A DNA stretch of 64,000 nt, taken from Gemmatimonas phototrophica. Its GTDB lineage: Bacteria > Gemmatimonadota > Gemmatimonadetes > Gemmatimonadales > Gemmatimonadaceae. Shown here piece by piece: positions 58,046 to 64,000 of this stretch (position 1 is its first letter; each line of letters begins with the position of its first letter). The position numbers were made by a program, and so were the translations under genes. The stretch covers positions 1,674,001 through 1,738,000 of the forward strand of contig NZ_CP011454.1 in NCBI RefSeq assembly GCF_000695095.2, read 5' to 3'. The notes beneath the pieces were generated by a model. It worked only from the letters and a program-made list of their open reading frames with translations. It did not search any database and was not told where the DNA came from.

Positions 58046-60283
58046 ATGCCGAGCCTCTTCCTATCCCTGAAACGTCCCCGCTGGCAGCCACTGCTGTTGG
58101 CGGGGATCTGCTGTTTGGCCATCGTGCTGGCGCGCCCCTCCCAGATTGCCGCACAGCGTGCGGTGACGGTGAATGGGGTGGATCACCGGGTCTATCGCAC
58201 GTCGCGCGAAATCACGCTCGACGGGCGCTTCACGGAAGCGGATTGGGCGCAGGCGGACTCCATCACGGACTTCCGCCAGCGAGACCCGGTCGAGGGCGCA
58301 CCGAGCACTGAACGCACGGTGGTGCGATTGCTGGCGACGCCGGTTGGACTGGCCATTGGCTGGTGGTGCTACGACTCGGATGCGGCCAATATTTTGCGGA
58401 CGCAGGTGCGTCGCGATGCGGAATTGCGCAGCGACGACTACGTGTCCATGGGCATTGATGGGCTGCACGACAAACGCAGTGCCTTCTATTTTCGCACCAA
58501 TTCCAACGGCGCCATGTGGGACGGCGAGCATGTGGATGCCGAAACGGGAAACGAAAGCTGGGATGGCGTGTGGGACGTGCGTACCTCCATCACCGGGGAG
58601 GGCTACTTCATCGAGATGCTCATTCCATGGGCCACCTTGCGCTACGCCGAAGGCGACAGCGTCATGGGGATGAACTTCCGTCGGTTCATGCCACGGAAGA
58701 ATGAAGAAACGCTTTGGCGCGCCTGGCGGCGAACCGAAGGGTTTCGGTTTCTCGAGCAGGAAGGGCTCATCGGGAATCTCGACGGCCTCCCTCGCCGGCC
58801 GCGTGTGGAAGCCCGTCCGTACATCTCCGGTGAATCACGACTCACGGAGCGACGGTATTTCGCGGTCTCGGGCGATTCCGTCTTGGCGCCGTCGGCCAGC
58901 GATGGCAATATCGGGCTCGATCTCAAGGTGCCGATCACCAACACCATTACGGCCGATCTCACCTTCAATCCTGACTTTGCTCAGGCGGAAGTCGATCGGC
59001 AGATCGTGAATCTCACCCGCTTTCCGCTGTTCTTTCCCGAGCAGCGTCCGTTTTTCACGGAAGGCTCGGCCATCTTTGATTTTGGTCGGCCGCGCGAAGC
59101 GCAGATGTTCTATTCCCGGCGCATTGGCCTGGGGGCGAGTGGTACGCCGGTCACCATTCCGGTGGGCGTGCGCATGCAGGGACGGGCTGGCAGTCGGCAA
59201 GTGGGGTTTTTGGCTGCACGCACGTCGGGTGACGAAAAAAGCTCAAACGCCGTGCTGCGCGTCAAACAGGACATTTTGGGGCGGGGCTACGTCGGTGCCA
59301 TGGGCACCTTTGCCGGTGAAACCGGTCGTCCGGGCAGCGCGGCGGGAGGCGTGGACTTCGTGCTGCCGTACATCGTGCAGGGCGGACAAAATCTCATTCT
59401 GCTCGGCAACGCGGCCTTTAGTCGCGATTCTGCCGGAGGTGAGACAGGCGCCCACTACCGCTTCATGGTGGATTACCCCAACGACAACGCCGATATTGTC
59501 GTGCGCTTCGATCATATCGATGCGGCCTACGATCCCGCCTTGGGGTTTGTGCAGCAGCGGGGCATCAATCGTATTGCCGGCAATACGCAGTTCACACCGC
59601 GCCCCAAGAAGCGCAGCCGCTATATCCGGCGCTATGAATTCAACGTGGCCAGCTACGATCTGGTGTGGGGCGTCAACGGCGGGCTGGACAACGCCTCATT
59701 CTCTGTGAAACCGTTTGGCCTGCAGTTCCAGAACGGCGATCGATTGGAAACCACGGTGCGTCGGCGTTTCGATGCGCCCGACCAGACGTTTTCCCTGTTC
59801 ACCAACGCCAATGTCGCTCCTGGGCAGTACTGGTGGACGCGCGGGGAGCTGCAGTACAATGGCGCCGAGGCGCGTCCGGTGAAGGTGACGCTGAACGTCA
59901 GCGCCGGCGATTTCTACAACGGGCAGTCGCGCGATGTGTCGAGCAGTGTTCGACTGCGTCGGGCGCCGCACATGCTGTTGACGTTGGAGGCGCAGATTTC
60001 GGATGTCACGCTCCCCGTGGCACGCTTCACGGCGAAGACCGTGCGTGTGCGTGGGGACTACGCATTCAATCCGCGCCTCAATGCCACACTGTTTGCGCAA
60101 TGGGAGAACCAGTCGCAGCGCGCCAGCACCAACGCGCGCGTGCGCTGGACGGTGAAACCCGGCAGCGATCTGTATGTGGTGTGGAACAGTGCCTGGCCCA
60201 CTGGGCTCGAGCGTGCCATTCCGTGGGCGCGTCCGGCACGCGGTGGTCTCGTGGCGAAGTATGTGTACTTCTTCCGGGCATAA
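58046..60283 (+). CDS. DUF5916 protein with N-terminal CBM9-like domain
   Basis: This 745-residue exported protein has a signal peptide (WQPLLLAGICCLAIVLARPS, ending IAAQ). The first domain (about 45-240) is of the carbohydrate-binding family 9 type: REITLDGRFTEADWAQADSI, SDDYVSMGIDGLHDKRSAFY, WDGVWDVRTSITGEGYFIEM. The DUF5916 region begins near 290 with FNPDFAQAEVDRQIVNLTRF and PLFFPEQRPFFTEGSAIFD, which is the family signature, and continues as alternating beta strands likely to form an outer-membrane barrel. The C-terminus, GGLVAKYVYFFRA, is slightly atypical for a barrel. Function is unknown. It follows the multicopper oxidase by 47 bp and may be cotranscribed. Confidence 0.88.
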   Translation: MPSLFLSLKRPRWQPLLLAGICCLAIVLARPSQIAAQRAVTVNGVDHRVYRTSREITLDGRFTEADWAQADSITDFRQRDPVEGAPSTERTVVRLLATPVGLAIGWWCYDSDAANILRTQVRRDAELRSDDYVSMGIDGLHDKRSAFYFRTNSNGAMWDGEHVDAETGNESWDGVWDVRTSITGEGYFIEMLIPWATLRYAEGDSVMGMNFRRFMPRKNEETLWRAWRRTEGFRFLEQEGLIGNLDGLPRRPRVEARPYISGESRLTERRYFAVSGDSVLAPSASDGNIGLDLKVPITNTITADLTFNPDFAQAEVDRQIVNLTRFPLFFPEQRPFFTEGSAIFDFGRPREAQMFYSRRIGLGASGTPVTIPVGVRMQGRAGSRQVGFLAARTSGDEKSSNAVLRVKQDILGRGYVGAMGTFAGETGRPGSAAGGVDFVLPYIVQGGQNLILLGNAAFSRDSAGGETGAHYRFMVDYPNDNADIVVRFDHIDAAYDPALGFVQQRGINRIAGNTQFTPRPKKRSRYIRRYEFNVASYDLVWGVNGGLDNASFSVKPFGLQFQNGDRLETTVRRRFDAPDQTFSLFTNANVAPGQYWWTRGELQYNGAEARPVKVTLNVSAGDFYNGQSRDVSSSVRLRRAPHMLLTLEAQISDVTLPVARFTAKTVRVRGDYAFNPRLNATLFAQWENQSQRASTNARVRWTVKPGSDLYVVWNSAWPTGLERAIPWARPARGGLVAKYVYFFRA

Positions 60284-60347
60284 TTGCGCCGCTGGCGATG
60301 AGCTGGGCTTCATGTAGATTCGGCGGGACTCCACCCCGGATCCCACC

Positions 60348-61268
60348 ATGCCCCCAATGCCACGCCAGCTGATCACCGGACGGCTGATAGCGGCGGTGCT
60401 GCTGTCAGCCGTTTGCCTGTACCCGTCCGTCATGGTGCAGGCGCAGTCGCCGCCGGCATCACCCGGTACATTGTTCATCGTGGGGGGCGGCACGCAGCCC
60501 ACGTCGCTGGTCCAGGACTTTGTGCAGCGGGCCGGTGGCCCGGGCAAAGCGCGCATTGCCGTCTTTGCCATGGCCAGCACGGTTGGCGAACGGAGTGGAG
60601 AGGCCAAGGCCAACGATCTCCGGGCCATGGGGGTGGACGCTCAGGCCATCTGGATCACACGCGCCCAGGCCGACGAGGACTCGGTCGTCCACCTGCTTGA
60701 TCGGGTCACCGGGGTGTGGTTTGGCGGTGGCGATCAGAACCTGCTCATCGCCGCGCTACGCGGCAGCAAAGTGGAGTGGGCCATTCGCGCGCGCTTCAAC
60801 GCGGGTGCGGTCGTTGGCGGTACGTCGGCCGGAGCGGCGGTCATCTCGTCGCCCATGATTACCGGCGAAGAACTGCTGCGGCGCGACACCACCGAAACAT
60901 GGACACGCATCCAGCGCGGGACCGTTCAGGTGGACAGCGGCTTTTCCTATCTCACCAACGCCATCGTGGACCAGCACTTTTTGCGTCGCAAGCGGCACAA
61001 CCGGCTGCTGAGCCTCGTGTTGGCCGACGCGCCGCATCTTGGCGTGGGTATCGACGAGGGCACCGCACTCATTGTTGAGCCATCTGGGCTCTGGCGCATT
61101 GCCGGCGCCAGCGCCGCCCTCATCTTCGACGCCCGCGAGGCCACGCGCACCTCCGCGTCGTCGCCTGTGCTTGGTGCCGCCTCGGTACGCATGCATCTGC
61201 TGCCGCATGGGGCCACCTTTGACCCGCGCACGGGTACCGCGACGCTCCCGGCCGCGATCAAGCCGTAG
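60348..61268 (+). CDS. Secreted cyanophycinase (peptidase S51 family)
   Basis: This 306-residue protein has a signal peptide (LIAAVLLSAVCLYPSVMVQA, cleaved near AQ). The S51 core has GTLFIVGGGTQPTSLVQDFV, WFGGGDQNLLIAALRG (oxyanion region), the nucleophile in VVGGTSAGAAVISSPM (Ser160), IVDQHFLRRKRHNRLLS (His210) and GVGIDEGTALIVE. Cyanophycinases cleave cyanophycin to beta-Asp-Arg dipeptides. A signal peptide implies an extracellular enzyme acting on polymer made by other cells, as in known secreted members. No cyanophycin synthetase is in the window. The 3' end overlaps ispE by 11 bp. Confidence 0.92.
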   Translation: MPPMPRQLITGRLIAAVLLSAVCLYPSVMVQAQSPPASPGTLFIVGGGTQPTSLVQDFVQRAGGPGKARIAVFAMASTVGERSGEAKANDLRAMGVDAQAIWITRAQADEDSVVHLLDRVTGVWFGGGDQNLLIAALRGSKVEWAIRARFNAGAVVGGTSAGAAVISSPMITGEELLRRDTTETWTRIQRGTVQVDSGFSYLTNAIVDQHFLRRKRHNRLLSLVLADAPHLGVGIDEGTALIVEPSGLWRIAGASAALIFDAREATRTSASSPVLGAASVRMHLLPHGATFDPRTGTATLPAAIKP

Positions 61269-62178
61269 CCGGTCCCATTGTGGTGGTGGTCACTACGCGA
61301 GCGCCCTCTGGCAGGTCGAGGGCCACCGTGGTGCCTACCGGGTGCAACACAAAGCAGGTAGCCCCGCTGCCGCTCATGAGCCCAACGGACGCGTGCCCCT
61401 GCGCGGTGAGTTGGCGAGCGACGTCGCGCACGGCCGGTAGCACCAAGGCCACACCGGCATGCAGCGACGGCACGACCTGCTCAAAATCGTTGGTGGCCAG
61501 CGCTGCCACAAAATCCCACGAGCCAAAAGCATCTGGCGGGTACGCGTAGGCGCTCACCGTCTCACCGCGGGCCACTCGCGCGTCGGCAAATGCGCCGTAC
61601 GCGGCGCCGGTATTTACGCCCTCAGAAAACGCCACCAACGTTGCGGCCATGGCCGGAAGCGCAGGCAGCGGCAGCAGACGATCACCGCGCCCCCAACCCC
61701 AGGCCAACGCTTCTTCACTCACCAGAAACGGCACGTCCGCTCCAAGCCGTCCGCCAATCTCCAACAGCCGTGCCAGGCCAAGCGGGGTGGGGCAGAGCGA
61801 TTCCAACGCGCGCAACACCGCCGCCGCATCGGCGCTGCCACCACCCAGCCCGCCCCCCACCGGAATGTGCTTGGTAATGGCAATCTGCCAATTCGTGCCC
61901 CACGCTGCGGCCGCACAGTACGCTTCGGCCGCGCGCCACGCGAGGTTCTGCTCGACGGGCCCAAGGCCGTTGGCGGGCATGCTGGGCCCGGCGCAGGTGA
62001 GCGATTTGGGGGCATCACTCACCGTCACGTCTACCACGTCGTGCAGCGCGAGACGTTGGAAGAGCGTTTCGATGCCGTGATATCCCGACGCTTCGCGCGC
62101 GAGAATACGCAACACCAGATTGAGCTTGGCGTGTGCGGTTTGTGTGCGCGAACGCGCGGCGGTGCTCTCTTGTCCCAT
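61258..62178 (-). CDS. ispE: 4-diphosphocytidyl-2-C-methyl-D-erythritol kinase
   Basis: This 306-residue GHMP kinase of the MEP isoprenoid pathway has AHAKLNLVLRILAREASGYH (substrate region), the ATP loop KHIPVGGGLGGGSADAAAVL (about 105-124), GADVPFLVSEEALAWGWGRG and the C-terminal VGLMSGSGATCFVL. It phosphorylates CDP-ME at the 2-hydroxyl. The ATG at 62178 is taken, with an in-frame GTG just upstream at 62181. The gene follows the flippase-like membrane gene by 36 bp on the same strand and overlaps the cyanophycinase gene tail-to-tail. Confidence 0.95.
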   Translation of the reverse strand: MGQESTAARSRTQTAHAKLNLVLRILAREASGYHGIETLFQRLALHDVVDVTVSDAPKSLTCAGPSMPANGLGPVEQNLAWRAAEAYCAAAAWGTNWQIAITKHIPVGGGLGGGSADAAAVLRALESLCPTPLGLARLLEIGGRLGADVPFLVSEEALAWGWGRGDRLLPLPALPAMAATLVAFSEGVNTGAAYGAFADARVARGETVSAYAYPPDAFGSWDFVAALATNDFEQVVPSLHAGVALVLPAVRDVARQLTAQGHASVGLMSGSGATCFVLHPVGTTVALDLPEGARVVTTTTMGPATA

Positions 62179-62214
62179 CACGAACGTTCCTTCACCGGAG
62201 TAGCAGAGGGCGGC

Positions 62215-63228
62215 TCACGGGCCGGGGGCGCGTTGAGCCTGCCGGACTTCGCCCATATTCAGTCCGACGCGCGCGAAGTATATCGCGCCAATGACGGTGA
62301 TGGGGATGAAGCTGAGCAGGTGATAGCCCAGCGCCCAGGTCACGGCAATTTCCTTGGGGACACCGTACACGGCCAGCCCCACGTTGGCGGCCACTTCAAA
62401 CACCCCGAAAAAGCCGGGTGAGCTGGGGACAGCCACCCCAATGGCCAACACGCCCTGCAGAAAGAGCGCCGCACTCACGGGCACGTCCATCCCCACGGCC
62501 AGAAAGCCCAGCCACAGCGCCAGCGCATGCGTGAGCCAGTGCAGCACGGTCCAGAGCAGCACGGCTCCAAAGCGGCGGGAATCTTTAAGCACCGCCAGAC
62601 TGCCCACGCCCAGTTCCACAAAGCCCACCACCGTATCGCGCTGGGCGGGCATGAGTCGCGCCGCCACGGCGCTGGTGAGGCCCACCACCATGCCGGGGCG
62701 CAAGACGATCACGTAGCACACCGCCAGGGCGGCTCCCACGAGCCCAACGCCACCAATGGCAATCTCACCCAGTGTGCGACCCGCCACCGTGGCCCCGGAG
62801 GGGAACCGGGGGTCGAGCATGGCGGCGAACATCATGGCAAACACCACCAGCGCATCAAAGATGCGATCGACGGCGAGTGACCCGAGGCTCGTGGTGAGGG
62901 CAACGGCTGGCACTTCCCGGGTGAGCGCAAAGGCCCGCGCAAACTCTCCGGCGCGCAGCGGGAACACATTGTTCATCATCACGCCAATGGCGGTGCTGCG
63001 CCACAACGGACCGTAGGGGACTACCCCGACCACGGGCTCCAGAATGGGCTGCCATTTCCGCGCTCGGATGGGCACAATGGCGGTGGCCGCCGCCGCGGAG
63101 AGCGCAAACAGCACCCCGTTTGCTGCGCGCAGCACCTCCCACACCGCCGCCAGCTCGACACCCCGCAGCGTCCACCAGAGCAGGAGGGCGCTGAGCAGAA
63201 AGCCGAGCAGGGTGCGGCCGGCCTTCAC
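62215..63228 (-). CDS. Lysylphosphatidylglycerol synthase transmembrane-domain (UPF0104/AglD-like) protein
   Basis: This 337-residue integral membrane protein has about eight hydrophobic segments. It starts MKAGRTLLGFLLSALLLWWT and contains the family hallmarks PLWRSTAIGVMMNNVFPLRA, GEFARAFALTREVP, SLGSLAVDRIFDALVVFAM and the late motif GVLAIGVAVPSSPGFFGVFE. The family (flippase-like domain of MprF) moves lipids or lipid-linked sugars across the inner membrane; the soluble transferase domain is absent. It starts 7 bp after the gene at 63236 and precedes ispE, so the three are probably one operon. Confidence 0.9.
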   Translation of the reverse strand: MKAGRTLLGFLLSALLLWWTLRGVELAAVWEVLRAANGVLFALSAAAATAIVPIRARKWQPILEPVVGVVPYGPLWRSTAIGVMMNNVFPLRAGEFARAFALTREVPAVALTTSLGSLAVDRIFDALVVFAMMFAAMLDPRFPSGATVAGRTLGEIAIGGVGLVGAALAVCYVIVLRPGMVVGLTSAVAARLMPAQRDTVVGFVELGVGSLAVLKDSRRFGAVLLWTVLHWLTHALALWLGFLAVGMDVPVSAALFLQGVLAIGVAVPSSPGFFGVFEVAANVGLAVYGVPKEIAVTWALGYHLLSFIPITVIGAIYFARVGLNMGEVRQAQRAPGP

Positions 63229-63235
63229 GCGCGCG

Positions 63236-64000
63236 TCAGGTAGTAACGGCCAGGTCGAGCAAGTCGCTCAGTTCCTCGAAGAGCGCCTGGGCGTCGGGCT
63301 GCGCGAGCGATCCCCGTTGCCAATGCACCTTGAGCTGATCGCGGACCTCGCGTGCCCGCGTGACCGCCGAGTGTCCGCGATAGAGCAGCGACTCAATGGA
63401 CACGATGGCCACCTCGGGGGCCGGCGCCCCGTTCCAGGTGACATTGGCCTGCTTCACCTGCGCGGCCAGCTGGGCGTCGGTGAGTTCGCGGTTCATGAGC
63501 AGCTGGGCAAACCCTTGCACACCGGCGCGCTCGGCCGCATTGGCCAGCGGAGCGCGGGCCATTCTGGTGACCAGATTGGCGATGCTGGCGGCGCCATAGC
63601 TTTCCGCCACGTCGGCCAATCCCAGCAGGGCCCGGCGCACACCATCGGCCAACGCCAGCTGAGACGGTCCGGCCGGGCTGGTGGCCAATGCGGCCGCCTC
63701 GCGGGCCACGCCGTCGGCGGCAGCCGCGACGTCGCTGCGGAAGCGTTGGGCGAGGGTAATGGCCGGCGTCGGATTGCGCTGCAGAATGGCGGGCATGCCG
63801 TCATCCGGGAAAAAGCGCGAGATGGGCACGACCTGCGCCGTCGGCGATTCCGCCGGCGCCTTGGTGGCCAGATAGCCCGCGGCCACTGAGGCCAGGGCCA
63901 CCGACTGCGTGCGGGCCCGTCGCTGCTCGCCCTCAGCCCACATGGGGGCCTTCTCCACCAGCTGGCGCAGTTCCGCCAGCGCCCCGCGCACCGCGAAATG
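63236..64000 (-). CDS. Alanine-rich helical protein, 5' end beyond window
   Basis: The frame is open from the stop at 63236 to the window edge and continues upstream as ...HFAVRGALAELRQLVEKAPM, so the start is likely outside; a GTG at 63991 is the first internal candidate. The visible 255 residues are mostly Ala-rich helices with hydrophobic heptads (ALADGVRRALLGLADVAESY, NLVTRMARAPLANAAERAGV). A PIS-RFFPDDG linker lies near the middle. No domain was recognised with confidence; the pattern would fit a helical scaffold or a histidine-phosphotransfer-type module, but this is speculative. It is 7 bp upstream of the flippase-like gene. Confidence 0.6.
   Translation of the reverse strand, partial: HFAVRGALAELRQLVEKAPMWAEGEQRRARTQSVALASVAAGYLATKAPAESPTAQVVPISRFFPDDGMPAILQRNPTPAITLAQRFRSDVAAAADGVAREAAALATSPAGPSQLALADGVRRALLGLADVAESYGAASIANLVTRMARAPLANAAERAGVQGFAQLLMNRELTDAQLAAQVKQANVTWNGAPAPEVAIVSIESLLYRGHSAVTRAREVRDQLKVHWQRGSLAQPDAQALFEELSDLLDLAVTT

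Overview
The window is a gene-dense, GC-rich chromosomal segment from a Gram-negative bacterium, most likely a member of the Gemmatimonadota (Gemmatimonas-like). This is inferred from gene content and style: many secreted M28 and S9 peptidases, very large TonB-dependent receptors with a carboxypeptidase-regulatory N-terminal domain, DUF5916 proteins, a zinc-peptidase/TolB-propeller/outer-membrane-barrel fusion, and many lipoproteins and Tat-type exports. No phage, integrase or insertion sequence was recognised.

Layout. 1-7565 (minus): translation cluster rpsF-rpsR-DUF2232-rplI, a terminator, then rsfS, a secreted zinc peptidase-barrel protein and a lipoprotein that runs off the left edge. 7724-10820: SRAP (HMCES/YedK-type) protein, DUF3108 protein, the GTPase/ATPase YchF and a four-helix-bundle protein. 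10948-19296: two M28 peptidases, a BNR-type lipoprotein, and a histidine kinase translationally coupled to a periplasmic binding lipoprotein. 19331-21860 (minus): prs-rplY-pth. 22103-25306: an Oar-like TonB receptor. 25441: tRNA-Gln(TTG). 25554-30992: ROK sugar kinase divergent from a DigH-like glycosyl hydrolase, a KgtP-type permease with a P-loop ATPase, and a thioesterase. 31015-37842: barrel protein, ankyrin protein, serine hydrolase, a TonB receptor behind a DtxR/MntR-like palindrome, and an aminotransferase. 38063-45634: a sugar-oxidation cassette (two TIM-barrel isomerase-type proteins, a gluconate-2-dehydrogenase-subunit-3-like protein and a GMC oxidoreductase), a YdeI protein and an S9 peptidase. 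45785-55989: an atypical SDR, a candidate secreted RNase toxin with its putative immunity protein, TesB, a lipase-like hydrolase, a TldD/PmbA pair, a dienelactone hydrolase, a GNAT and a threonine dehydratase. 56127-64000: a multicopper oxidase whose copper motifs are in permuted order, a DUF5916 protein, a secreted cyanophycinase, ispE, a flippase-like membrane protein and a partial gene.

The most striking non-coding feature is a set of intergenic palindromic arrays built from 7-bp words. Six loci (near 10.8, 20.7, 37.9, 41.9, 45.7 and 53.3 kb) use words of the form ACTGANN or ACTCANN, where the two last bases vary and the rest is nearly fixed. Words are grouped as 7+7+6 = 20-bp units and laid out as two inverted arms. 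Two further palindromic arrays with different words lie at 28.2 and 36.5 kb. A four-helix-bundle gene ends inside the first array. The arrays are found between convergent, co-directional and divergent genes, so termination alone does not explain them. They are the best candidate here for a poorly described system.

Coordinates and translations were read by eye. Family assignments rest on recognised motifs, not on searches.
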